The notes beneath the pieces are model-generated. The model saw nothing but the letters and a program-made list of their open reading frames with translations, ran no database searches and was not told the DNA's origin. From Nannocystis punicea (GTDB lineage: Bacteria > Myxococcota_A > Polyangia > Nannocystales > Nannocystaceae), in the NCBI RefSeq assembly GCF_026965555.1, contig NZ_CP114040.1, positions 6,014,001 to 6,078,000 of the forward strand: a stretch of 64,000 nucleotides of DNA, written 5' to 3'. This document shows, one piece after another, positions 51,878 through 60,299 of the stretch. Position numbers and translations under genes: made by a program. The first letter of the stretch is position 1, and the number at the start of each line of letters is the position of its first letter.

Positions 51878-52091
51878 CATGTCCGTTCGGACATCCCGAT
51901 CGGGGCCGGGCTCCATGCCCCTTCGGCCCCGCTCGTGAAGTCCTGCTCTGGCTCGCCCCGCTGACATAAACTCTGGGCATGTCTGCGCGGACATCCCCGC
52001 CCGCCGCCGGGTCCGGGGCCGCGTCGGGGCGTCTGCGTCTGCCCGTCGCTCCGAACTTCGGGGCATGTCCGTTCGGACATCCCCGCTCGCC
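51878..52091. repeat. Three copies of module plus GC-rich flank (51869-52260 gap)
   Basis: Modules at 51878, 51978 and 52064 are each followed by CATCCC and similar sequence (GCCGCCGGGTC). Copies one and three share ACTTCGGGGCATGTCCGTTC. The spacing is 100 and 86 bases. The first copy starts at the stop codon of the phosphoesterase gene. No gene is seen in the 392-base gap. Confidence 0.7.
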
Positions 52092-52260
52092 GCCGGGTCT
52101 TGCCCCCGTCTGCCACGCGTGCGCCGGCCGGGGCCGGCCGCTCGGGCCTCGCCGGAGCCTCCCGCCGGCTCGTGCGCAGGGACGCTGTTCTCCGTGCCAA
52201 GCCCGAGCCGCCTCGCCCCCTCTTGACGCCCCGAGCGCGCTCCGGGAACACTGCCCGGGG

Positions 52261-52653
52261 GTGAACTTGCAGATACAAAGCCCGTTGCTCGTGACGGTAC
52301 TGGTCACCGATCCGCGCCTCGACGAGGACGAGCGAGAGGCCCTGGCCCACGCGCTGTACCTGCAGCTCCGCGACGCCCACGACGCCCTCGCCGACGTCCG
52401 GCGCCCGCGCGCCGCCGAGGCGCCGACGGGCGCCAAGTCGCCGGCGGGGTTCGTGCCCGCGGCCTTCACCGCCTCGCTCGGCGCCGCCGCTCTCGCGCAC
52501 TTCTTCGCCACGCTCAAGGAGCGCCTGCGGTCGCGGGAGGTCACCCTGGAGCTCGACCTGCGGGCGCGCAAGCTCCAGCGGACCGTCCGCAGCCCGGCCG
52601 ACTTCGACGCCCTCCTCGCCGACGCCGCCCGGCTGCTGGCGGAGGAGGCCTGA
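52261..52653 (+). CDS. EACC1-like effector-associated adaptor
   Basis: 130 aa, GTG start. LVTVLVTDPRLDEDEREALA, PTGAKSPAGFVPAAF, then HFFATLKERLRSREVTLELD and a final helix. This matches the 'effector-associated constant component 1' layout (GAK motif, helical LxxW-like stretch, beta strand pair) seen beside caspase-like effectors in bacterial conflict operons. Here it lies 3 bases upstream of a caspase gene. Its job is probably to couple or present the effector. The assignment is from remembered pattern, not a search. Confidence 0.7.
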   Translation: MNLQIQSPLLVTVLVTDPRLDEDEREALAHALYLQLRDAHDALADVRRPRAAEAPTGAKSPAGFVPAAFTASLGAAALAHFFATLKERLRSREVTLELDLRARKLQRTVRSPADFDALLADAARLLAEEA

Positions 52654-52656
52654 GCC

Positions 52657-54198
52657 ATGGCGCGACGCGTCGCCCTGGTCGTCGGCGTCAGCAACTACTA
52701 CACCGGCCTCGCGCCGCTGCCGAGCTCCCTCCGCGACGCCGAGATGATCGCCGCGGTGCTGCGCGACGTCGCCGGCTTCGACGACGTCCAGCGGCTGCAG
52801 AACCCCGATCACCTGCGCCTGGCCGAGGCGGTCGAGCTGCTGTTCACCGACCGCGACCCGAACGATCTCGTCCTCTTCTACTTCTCCGGCCACGGGATCA
52901 AGGACGACCGCGGACACCTGTTCTTCGCCGTCCCGGAGACCCGGCGGCACGCCAACGGCGAGCTCGTGCGCGCCTCGGCCGTCAACTCGCGCCACGTCCA
53001 CGACGCCATGAGCAACTGCCGCTCGCGTCGCCAGGTCGTGATCCTCGACTGCTGCTTCTCCGGCGCGTTCGCCGACGGCACGCACGCGAAGGACGCCGGG
53101 CGCGTCGACCTGCGCGAGTTCCTCGGCGGCGAGGGTCGGGCGGTGCTCGCCTCGAGCTCTGCGACCCAGTACTCGTTCGACGCCCAGGACAGCGGCCTCT
53201 CGACCTACACCCAGTTCCTGGTCCACGGCATCACCACCGGCGAGGCCGATCTCAACCACGACGGCCTCGTCACCGCCGACGAGCTCCACGAGTACGCGCG
53301 CTCGAAGGTCCAGGCGATCCGCCCGGCCATGTCCCCGCAGATCCTGCCGTCGAAGGAGGGCTACTCGATCGTCATCAGCAAGGCGCAGCGCGTCGATCCG
53401 GTGCTCGCCTACGCGGCCAAGGTCCGCGAGCTCGCCGATCCTTCCGGCGCGATCCCCGTCGTCGCCGCGCAGGTCCTGAACCTCCATCGCCAGCAGCTCG
53501 GCCTCTCGGACGAGCAGGCCAGCCGGCTCGCCGACGCCGAGCTCGGGCCCCTGCGCGAGCGCGCCGCCAACCGTGCGCTCCTGCGGCGGGCAGTGTTCGA
53601 GGCGCGCCGCAAGAAGCGGGTCGGCGCCGAGCGTCCGCTCCTCAACGAGCTGCGCGTCGCCTTGAACCTCAGCGAGGGCGACCTCCGCTCGCTGCTGGAC
53701 GAGCCGATCACCCTCCAGCGCCAGAAGGTCCGCGGCTGGCGGTTCTGGCCCGAGCGCATGGCCGCAGTGAGCGCCGTCCTCGTGGCCGTCCTCGTCCTGC
53801 TGACGCTCGCCCGACCCGCGTGGCAGGCCTGGCGCGAAGACGCAGCGGACGCGTCGCAGCTGCAGCCCAACGCCGTGCGTCCGCGCGAGAGTCCGGTGCG
53901 CAGCGTGACCACGACCTCCGCCCCGCGCGATCGACCCTGGTGGTGCATCTGTTACCTCCGCACGGATCGCCAGCCGCTCACCGCCTGCCGTGAGACCCCC
54001 GCCGACTGCGAGTCGCTACGGCGCGTGATCGACGGCGGCACGGGCGACATCCTCGCCGGTTCGGCGACCACCGGCTGCGAGGCCGTGCACGCCCAGCACC
54101 CCCGCGACGTCCTGGTCGGCGGCGCCTGGCGCCCGTCGCAGAAAGCCGGCGCGTGGATCAGCGACGGCGCCTGCCTCCTGCGCGGCCCGGGGCGATGA
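52657..54198 (+). CDS. Membrane-anchored caspase-like peptidase (C14 family)
   Basis: 513 aa. Residues 1-240 form the caspase domain: VALVVGVSNY, catalytic His in YFSGHG, catalytic Cys in LDCCFSGA. The sequence DLNHDGLVTADE inside the domain fits an EF-hand-type calcium loop, suggesting calcium activation as in metacaspases. A helical segment follows, then a membrane helix around 367-385 (AVSAVLVAVLVLLTLA) and a short Cys-rich C-terminal domain outside the membrane (WWCICYLRTDR). With the EACC1-like gene it looks like a regulated-death or defence module. Confidence 0.88.
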   Translation: MARRVALVVGVSNYYTGLAPLPSSLRDAEMIAAVLRDVAGFDDVQRLQNPDHLRLAEAVELLFTDRDPNDLVLFYFSGHGIKDDRGHLFFAVPETRRHANGELVRASAVNSRHVHDAMSNCRSRRQVVILDCCFSGAFADGTHAKDAGRVDLREFLGGEGRAVLASSSATQYSFDAQDSGLSTYTQFLVHGITTGEADLNHDGLVTADELHEYARSKVQAIRPAMSPQILPSKEGYSIVISKAQRVDPVLAYAAKVRELADPSGAIPVVAAQVLNLHRQQLGLSDEQASRLADAELGPLRERAANRALLRRAVFEARRKKRVGAERPLLNELRVALNLSEGDLRSLLDEPITLQRQKVRGWRFWPERMAAVSAVLVAVLVLLTLARPAWQAWREDAADASQLQPNAVRPRESPVRSVTTTSAPRDRPWWCICYLRTDRQPLTACRETPADCESLRRVIDGGTGDILAGSATTGCEAVHAQHPRDVLVGGAWRPSQKAGAWISDGACLLRGPGR

Positions 54199-54205
54199 CA
54201 CGAGG

Positions 54206-54688
54206 TCAACGGGTACAGTCGTGATAGCCGCGGCCGTTCCACGTCAGGTACGGACACTCGTCGCGGAGCGCCTGCACGATCGCGCCCTGGCCGACGACCG
54301 CCCGCGCGTCCAGCCGATCGGCCGTGGCGGCCTCGAGGTTCGAGTAGCCGCCGACGAACACGAAGAAGAGGCCCTTGCCGAAGCCCTGCCGGACGATCCA
54401 CGGCAAGAACCGGCTCCTGCCCAGGACGTCCCGGGCGATCGCGCGGGCCTCTTCGAACGTGTCGTCAGCCGAGATCCGGATCGCGTAGGCCGTCTGCGAG
54501 TGATCGACACGCAGGACGTCCTCGAGCTGCGCGTCGATCCCCTGCGACGCGTTCGCCGGCGGGGCCGCGCTCTCCGGCTGCGGGCGCGCCGGCGCAGCCT
54601 CCTCCTGCGGAGCCGGCGAACAGGCGAGCGACAAGATCCCGACGACGAGCGCGACCCACCGGCGCTCCGAACAGCGAGGGCGATTCAT
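54206..54688 (-). CDS. Lipoprotein with SPOR-like domain
   Basis: 160 aa from MNRPRC (ATG ending at 54688). Signal and lipobox GILSLACSPAP, Ala/Pro-rich linker, then a domain with AYAIRISADDTFEEARAIA, LFFVFVGGYSNLEAATA, similar to SPOR folds (VQVGxFxxxxxA) that bind denuded peptidoglycan. Two closing cysteines. It converges on the caspase gene with only 7 bases between stops. Confidence 0.6.
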   Translation of the reverse strand: MNRPRCSERRWVALVVGILSLACSPAPQEEAAPARPQPESAAPPANASQGIDAQLEDVLRVDHSQTAYAIRISADDTFEEARAIARDVLGRSRFLPWIVRQGFGKGLFFVFVGGYSNLEAATADRLDARAVVGQGAIVQALRDECPYLTWNGRGYHDCTR

Positions 54689-54791
54689 GCCGCCGATGGT
54701 ACGCAACCGCGCAACGGAGGCAATTCGTTAACGCCGGCAACCTTCGCCCGCCCGCCGTAGCTCGCGCCGCGCTCGCCAGCACAGGTGCCGA

Positions 54792-55190
54792 GAGACATGT
54801 TCGCCAGGACATGTCCGCTCAGCCACGCTCACCGTCCGCCCCGCACCGCCGCGGCCCCGCCCCTCGCCTCGCAACCTTCCCACTCGCCGCAGCTCGAGCC
54901 TCTCCCGCTCGACACTGGCGCTGCGAGACATGTTCGCCAGGACATGTCCGCTCAGCCACGCTCACCGTCCGCCCCGCACCGCCGCGGCCCCGCCCCTCGC
55001 CTCGCAACCTTCCCACTCGCCGCAGCTCGAGCCTCTCCCGCTCGACACTGGCGCTGCGAGACATGTTCGCAAGGACATGTCCAATCAGCCACGCTCACCG
55101 TCCTCCCCGCACCCGCCGCGGCCCCGCGCCTCGCTCCCGGAGTCACCCGCCTCCCGCGCGACGCAGCGCGCCGGTCCCCGCGCCGCGAAC
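54792..55190. repeat. 133-bp tandem repeat, three copies (54689-55387 gap)
   Basis: Copies begin at 54792, 54925 and 55058. The first two are nearly identical over 133 bases; the third diverges after about 80. Each starts with two 14-bp modules (CATGTTCGCCAGGA, CATGTCCGCTCAGC) and continues with GC-rich sequence. No coding bias. Confidence 0.9.
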
Positions 55191-55192
55191 AA

Positions 55193-55276
55193 CATGTCCA
55201 CAAGGACAAGCCCTTGAAAACATGTCCGTGATCACATTTCCATAAAAACATGTCCTTTACGACATGTCTCGCCCCC
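55193..55276. repeat. Six-unit 14-bp CATG array
   Basis: Units at 55193, 55207, 55221, 55235, 55249 and 55263, including AT-rich variants (CATTTCCATAAAAA). It lies 112 bases upstream of the RCC1 gene and may be in its leader. Confidence 0.85.
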
Positions 55277-55387
55277 TGCCCTCTCGACCGCGCGTCGGCC
55301 GTGCCGGATCGCTCCTGCCACGCTCGGCCCGGCGCTCGGGGGCGCGCGTTGACTGCACGCAAGCGTCCGTGCAACCTCCGCGCGCAC

Positions 55388-57136
55388 ATGTCTTACCTGC
55401 ATCGGACTCCCCTCGCCCTCACTGCGATCCTGTACCTGGCCGCTTGCGGCGGCGATCCGCCTGCGACCAGCGACACCGACGCGACCTCGACCGGCGACGC
55501 CACCGGCCCCGAAGCGCCCGACACGACGACCACCACTGGCGAGCCCACCACCACGGACACGCCGACGGGCACCACCGAGACCGGCGTCGGCCCCACCGGC
55601 GATCCCACCACCGACGCGCCGACCACCGCCGACACCGACGACGCTTCGGTCTGCGGCGACGACTCGATCGGCGACGGCGAGGACTGCGACGACGGCAACG
55701 ACGAGGACGGCGACGGTTGCAGCGCCGCTTGCGTCGGCGAGCCCGGCTGGGAGTGCACCGGCTCGCCGAGCGTGTGCAGCGACCTCGACGAGTGCGAGGG
55801 CGACCTCGACGACTGCAGCGACGACGCGACCTGCAGCAACACCCCGGGCGGCTGGGAGTGCGCCTGCAACCCCGGCTTCGAGGGCGACGGCAAGCGCTGC
55901 GAGCCCGCCGGCGCGGCGCAGCTCGTCGCCGGCGACGCCCACACCTGCGCCCTCCTCGGCGGCCGGGTCAAGTGCTGGGGCAGCAACCACTACGGCCAGC
56001 TCGGCCTCGGCGACGGCGACAACCGCGGCGACGACCCCGGCGAGATGGGCGACGCCCTGCCCCACGTCGACCTCGGCGCCGACGCGGTCGTGGTCGCCCT
56101 GTCGGCCCGCCAGTTCCACACCTGCGCCGCGCTCGAGTCCGGCGCCATCAAGTGCTGGGGCTACAACCTGGGCGGCCAGCTCGGCCTCGGCGACAGCGAG
56201 GACCGCGGCGACGACCCCGGTGAGATGGGCGACGCCCTGCCCGCGGTCGACCTCGGCGCGGGCACCCACGCCCTCGCGGTCACCGTCGGCACCCTCCACA
56301 GCTGCGCGCTCCTGCAGGGCGGCGGCGTCAAGTGCTGGGGTCAGGCGCTCGGCGGCCAGCTCGGCCACGGCAACATCAACCCCCTGGGCGACGGCCCGGG
56401 CGAGATGGGCGACGACCTGCCGTTCGTCGATCTCGCCGGCGCGGCCGCGGCCGTCTCTGCCGGCCAGCTCCACACCTGCGCCCGCCTCGAGAGCGGCGCG
56501 CTCAAGTGCTGGGGCACCGGCTCGAGCGGCCAGCTCGGCTACGGCGACGCCCAGAACCACGGCGACCAGCCGAACGAGATGGGCGCCATGCTGCCCGCAG
56601 TCGACCTCGGCGACGTCGAGCTGATCGACGTCGTCGGCGGCGGCCTCGGCACCTGCGCCACGCTCGTCGGCGGCGCCCTCAAGTGCTGGGGCGCCAACAA
56701 CGTCGGCCAGCTCGGCCTCGGCGACACCTCGCCCCGCGGCGAGGGCCCCGGCGAGATGGGCGACGACCTGCCCGTCGTCGAGCTCGGGCCCAAGGTCATG
56801 AGCGTCTCGGCCAACGAGGGCCAGGCCTGCGCCGTGCTCGCGGGCGGCCTGGTCAAGTGCTGGGGCGCCAACAAATACGGCCAGCTCGGCCTCGGCGACA
56901 CCCAGACCCGCGGCGACATGCCCGGCGAGATGGGCGACGACCTCCTGGCGCTCGACCTCGGCGATCAGGCCGTCTCCGTCGCGGTCGGCTGGGAGCACGC
57001 CTGCGCGGTGCTCGAGAGCGGCGCGGTCAAGTGCTGGGGCCGCAACCAGAGCGGCCAGCTCGGCCTCGGCGACGACGAGAACCGCGGCGACGGCCCCGAC
57101 GAGCTCGGCGCGGCCCTGCCGGCCGTCGAGCTGTGA
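55388..57136 (+). CDS. RCC1-repeat lipoprotein with DUF4215 and EGF-like domains
   Basis: 582 aa, ATG at 55388. Lipobox ILYLAACGG, a Thr-rich linker, a Cys-rich DUF4215 motif (GDGEDCDDGNDEDGDGC), a calcium-binding EGF-like module (DLDECEGDLDDCSDDATC), then seven RCC1-type blades such as HTCALLGGRVKCWGSNHYGQ. The blades form a propeller displayed outside the cell. The first codons, ATGTCTTACC, resemble a 14-bp module. Binding or adhesion is inferred; no enzymatic motif is seen. Confidence 0.87.
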   Translation: MSYLHRTPLALTAILYLAACGGDPPATSDTDATSTGDATGPEAPDTTTTTGEPTTTDTPTGTTETGVGPTGDPTTDAPTTADTDDASVCGDDSIGDGEDCDDGNDEDGDGCSAACVGEPGWECTGSPSVCSDLDECEGDLDDCSDDATCSNTPGGWECACNPGFEGDGKRCEPAGAAQLVAGDAHTCALLGGRVKCWGSNHYGQLGLGDGDNRGDDPGEMGDALPHVDLGADAVVVALSARQFHTCAALESGAIKCWGYNLGGQLGLGDSEDRGDDPGEMGDALPAVDLGAGTHALAVTVGTLHSCALLQGGGVKCWGQALGGQLGHGNINPLGDGPGEMGDDLPFVDLAGAAAAVSAGQLHTCARLESGALKCWGTGSSGQLGYGDAQNHGDQPNEMGAMLPAVDLGDVELIDVVGGGLGTCATLVGGALKCWGANNVGQLGLGDTSPRGEGPGEMGDDLPVVELGPKVMSVSANEGQACAVLAGGLVKCWGANKYGQLGLGDTQTRGDMPGEMGDDLLALDLGDQAVSVAVGWEHACAVLESGAVKCWGRNQSGQLGLGDDENRGDGPDELGAALPAVEL

Positions 57137-57140
57137 CGCT

Positions 57141-57224
57141 CATGTCCAAGGGGGCATGTCCCATGCAACATGCCCCTTAGAACCTTTTATCAAGGGCATG
57201 TCCTTCACGACATGTCCGAACACA
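57141..57224. repeat. Six-unit 14-bp CATG array between converging genes
   Basis: Units at 57141, 57155, 57169, 57183, 57197 and 57211, with CATGTCC well conserved at both ends. It fills nearly the whole 112-base interval between the RCC1 and cytochrome stops. Confidence 0.85.
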
Positions 57225-57248
57225 CCGGCCCGCGCGCAGCGCTCCGCC

Positions 57249-58523
57249 TCACAGGCACTCGTTGCGCGGGTCGCCGGGCTCGTGGCACTTCAGGCACACG
57301 CGGTGGTTCCTCGCCGCCAGCGCCGAGCAGCGCATCGACGCCGCGAACCCGGGCCCGTGCGGGCTGACGTTGAGCCCCGGCATGGCAGCCCCGGTGGTGG
57401 CGTGGCAGGCCAGGCAGCTGTCCTCGGTGTGGCAGCTGGCGCAGGTGGCGATGTTGCGCTGGGCCGCGAACGCGTGGCTCTGCGGCGAGTCGGGCGGGCC
57501 CTCCCAGCCGGCGGGGTGGAACCGCAGCGACGAGCCGACGCCGAACTTCGCGTCGGGGCCGTCGCCCATCCCGAGCCGCTGGTGGCAGGCCAGGCAGTCG
57601 CTCTGCATGCGGTGGCACGACTGGCAGTCCTGCGTGTTCGCGCGGGCGTCGAGCGCGTGCGTCGTCATGTAGTCGGCCGCGTGGATCCGCATCGGCCGCA
57701 CCGCGCCCGCGTGGCAGTCGGTGCAGAACGTCTCGGTGTGGCACTGCGCGCACAGCCCGGGGTTGGCCTTGGCGATCCCGCGGTGGTCCTCGACGAACGC
57801 GAGGTCGTGCGCCGCGCCCCACGAGCTCTTGCCGCGGGGCACCAGCGCCGGCATCACCCGGTCGCTGAAGCTGCGCGTCGCCAGCTTGCCGTTGGTGTCG
57901 GCCGGGTGGCAGGTCGCGCACCGGCTGCTCGCCTTGCGCCCGTCGTGGCAGCTCAGGCACGACGCCTCGCTCGGCAGCTGCAGCACCGTCGCCATGCGCA
58001 CCTTCGACATGTCGCCGTGGCACGACTGGCAGCTGGCGCCGGCCGCGAGGTGCTTCTTGTGCGAGAAGTGGAGGTTGGCCTTGGGCGCGCGCAGGGTCGC
58101 AGTCACCCGGTTCTCCGACACCCGCGTGTGGCACTGCCCGCAGCGGGCCGGCTCGGTCGCCGGACGCGGGTGCTGCGGCCCGTGGCAGCTGTCGCACACC
58201 GCCCCGGTCGGGAAGTTGAAGTCGGCCGCCTTGTCGCTCTCGCCGATCTTGGTGTGGCAGCGCGCGCACGCCAGACCGAGCCCGAGGTGCTGCCCATGGT
58301 TGAAGCGCAGCGGGATGTCCTGCTCCGGGTACACCGGGCTGCCGCCGCGCATCGGCCCGTGCGTCACCGGGGCGGTCGCCGGCACGTTGCCGACGGTGAG
58401 GCCGCCGCCCGCCTGTACGTAAAGACCTGTCCCGAAGGCCATAGCGATGATCACGCCGGCGATCGCCGCGGCCCGCCCGTGGCCCCGCCCCTCCCGCCGC
58501 GTCGTGTTCGTGTGCCGCGTCAT
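57249..58523 (-). CDS. Thirteen-heme c-type cytochrome
   Basis: 424 aa. N-terminal signal or anchor (AAAIAGVIIAMAFGTGLYVQA), then thirteen CxxCH heme sites (CARCH, CDSCH, CGQCH, CQSCH, CLSCH, CATCH, CAQCH, CTDCH, CQSCH, CLACH, CASCH, CLACH, CLKCH). Regular spacing and RFNHGQH/HFSHKKH distal histidines recall cytochrome c7-type strings. Its start is 2 bases after the stop of the porin-like gene, so the pair form one operon and may make an outer-membrane electron conduit. Confidence 0.9.
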   Translation of the reverse strand: MTRHTNTTRREGRGHGRAAAIAGVIIAMAFGTGLYVQAGGGLTVGNVPATAPVTHGPMRGGSPVYPEQDIPLRFNHGQHLGLGLACARCHTKIGESDKAADFNFPTGAVCDSCHGPQHPRPATEPARCGQCHTRVSENRVTATLRAPKANLHFSHKKHLAAGASCQSCHGDMSKVRMATVLQLPSEASCLSCHDGRKASSRCATCHPADTNGKLATRSFSDRVMPALVPRGKSSWGAAHDLAFVEDHRGIAKANPGLCAQCHTETFCTDCHAGAVRPMRIHAADYMTTHALDARANTQDCQSCHRMQSDCLACHQRLGMGDGPDAKFGVGSSLRFHPAGWEGPPDSPQSHAFAAQRNIATCASCHTEDSCLACHATTGAAMPGLNVSPHGPGFAASMRCSALAARNHRVCLKCHEPGDPRNECL

Positions 58524-58525
58524 GC

Positions 58526-60103
58526 TCACCTCCGCACCCGGATCGACCAGTCGGCCGTCAGCGCGCCGAACAGCCGGAAGGCCTGCGAATAGAAGGTCGT
58601 GAACATCTCCTCGCCGAGCACCGCGAGGTGGATGCCGCGCCACAGCTGGGCGTTGAGCCCGAGCTGCAGCGCCACGCTGTAGCCGCGACGGGCCTCGGTG
58701 ACCTCGTCGCGGTAGTACACGCCGTAGATGCGGGCGTCGAGGGCCAGCCGGTCCCACCACACCATCGTCCGCGTGTCGAGGCTGCCGCCGGCGCGCGTCC
58801 CGCCCTCGCCGCCGAGGCCGTAGCCGTCGAGGCGGCCGGAGAAGCGGCGCCCGCGGTACGCCGCCGACGCCCCGCCGCCGGCCCCGAGCTGCAGCGTCTT
58901 CAGCGGCGAGGTGCCGAGCGCCGCCGTCGTCTCGCTGCGGAAGAACCGCATCTGCCCGCGCGCCTGCAGCGAGATCCGCGGCCTCGGCCGCACCTCGAAC
59001 ACCAGCCGCGCGTCCTCGAACGGCGTCAGCGCGAACACGTTGAAGATCGAGTCGAGGTCGAAGATCGGCAGCGTGCGGATGTACAGCGCGCGCAGCAGGT
59101 GCTGCGGCGTGAACGCCAGCTGCAGGCCCGCGGTCACGTCGTCGAGGCGACCTGTCCCGAGGTTCATGCGCAGCGCGCCGTACGGGCTGACCCGCCCGCC
59201 GGCGAAGTTGCCGGCGAAGCTGGCGCTCACCACCTCCTGGTCGACCCCCGACGGCAGGCCGAGGCTGCCGTCGTCGTCGACGATCTGGCGGTTGATCCCG
59301 GCCGGCGTGAACGTGCGCCGGTAGGCCACGCGCGCGTCGATCCACTTGAGCCCCCACAGCGACACGCCGGCGCCGAACATCGGCGAGAACGCGCGGTCCG
59401 CCGCGGTGCCCTGGGTGCCGTCGAGCTCGAAGGTCGGCAGGCCGAACACCGCGGTGCCGTCGACCTGCAGGCCGCCGAACGCCTCGAGCGCGAGGTGGGC
59501 CGGGATCCGCACCCGCGCCCACCCGCCGTCGAACGCGTACCAGTCGAGCCCGCTGAACTCGAACTGGCGCCCGAGCTTGAAGTCGACCCGGTTGCCGAGG
59601 TTCTCGCCCTCGAGGTACGCGAACATCACGTCGATCTGGCGCCCGTCGATCGCGTTGACGAGGCGCGCCGCCCGGTCGTCGCCCGGACGCACGTAGCTGC
59701 CGAAGTCGTGGCGCAGCCGCATCGACGTCACGATCCGCAGCTGGCCGTCCTCCCACGCGCGCCGCTTCTCGTCGGCCGCGCGCGGCGGCAGCAGGTCGTA
59801 GACCCCGAGGTTGACGTACTGGACCAGCCGGCGCCGCGACAGCAGCTGTCCTTCGGGACCTGGCACTTGGACCATGTACCCTTCACCCAGCGTGCGGGCG
59901 ACCGCGCGCACCTCGGTCGCTGCGGCCTCGTCGGGCGCCGCAGCGATCACCGCCGCCAGCGCGAGCGGCAGGGCCCGGACGCGCCCCCACGCGCGGCCCG
60001 GCGCGCCGGCGACGCTGTGCGCGATCGATCCCCCTGCCCGCAGCAATCGCTCGTATGCTAAGCCATTCGCCGGCCCTCGGTCTCGGCCGATCGCCGCCGC
60101 CAC
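58526..60103 (-). CDS. Large outer-membrane barrel, partner of the multiheme cytochrome
   Basis: 525 aa from the first ATG (60103), but the signal-like segment (ALPLALAAVIAAAPDEAAA) begins near residue 44, so a TTG at 60046 is a possible truer start. The rest is many amphipathic strands (MFAYLEGENLGNRVDFKLGR, FEFSGLDWYAFDGGWARVRI, RAYSVAL-type stretches) ending in WSIRVRR. Size and strand number fit a large porin, as in porin-cytochrome complexes. No heme motif of its own. Confidence 0.75.
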   Translation of the reverse strand: MAAAIGRDRGPANGLAYERLLRAGGSIAHSVAGAPGRAWGRVRALPLALAAVIAAAPDEAAATEVRAVARTLGEGYMVQVPGPEGQLLSRRRLVQYVNLGVYDLLPPRAADEKRRAWEDGQLRIVTSMRLRHDFGSYVRPGDDRAARLVNAIDGRQIDVMFAYLEGENLGNRVDFKLGRQFEFSGLDWYAFDGGWARVRIPAHLALEAFGGLQVDGTAVFGLPTFELDGTQGTAADRAFSPMFGAGVSLWGLKWIDARVAYRRTFTPAGINRQIVDDDGSLGLPSGVDQEVVSASFAGNFAGGRVSPYGALRMNLGTGRLDDVTAGLQLAFTPQHLLRALYIRTLPIFDLDSIFNVFALTPFEDARLVFEVRPRPRISLQARGQMRFFRSETTAALGTSPLKTLQLGAGGGASAAYRGRRFSGRLDGYGLGGEGGTRAGGSLDTRTMVWWDRLALDARIYGVYYRDEVTEARRGYSVALQLGLNAQLWRGIHLAVLGEEMFTTFYSQAFRLFGALTADWSIRVRR

Positions 60104-60299
60104 CTCCTCGCCTCAGGGGCCACCCTTGCCGCGCTCCCGTCACGCACGACCCAGGTCCGCCGCGCCTCCCCCTCGCTCTGCCGCCTCGCCGCGACCCGGC
60201 GCCGCGTGCACGGACCCCTCCGCCGTCGGACCTGCGCGCGCGGCCGGGCCGTCCCGGCCCGGAGGAGGCGCCCCGTCGCCTGCGTCGATCCCGGCGACG

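Noticed and set aside
54785..55245. Short ORFs with repeats such as MSAQPRSPSAPHRRG
   Set aside because: Products of the 133-bp tandem repeat read in several frames; no coding bias on either strand.
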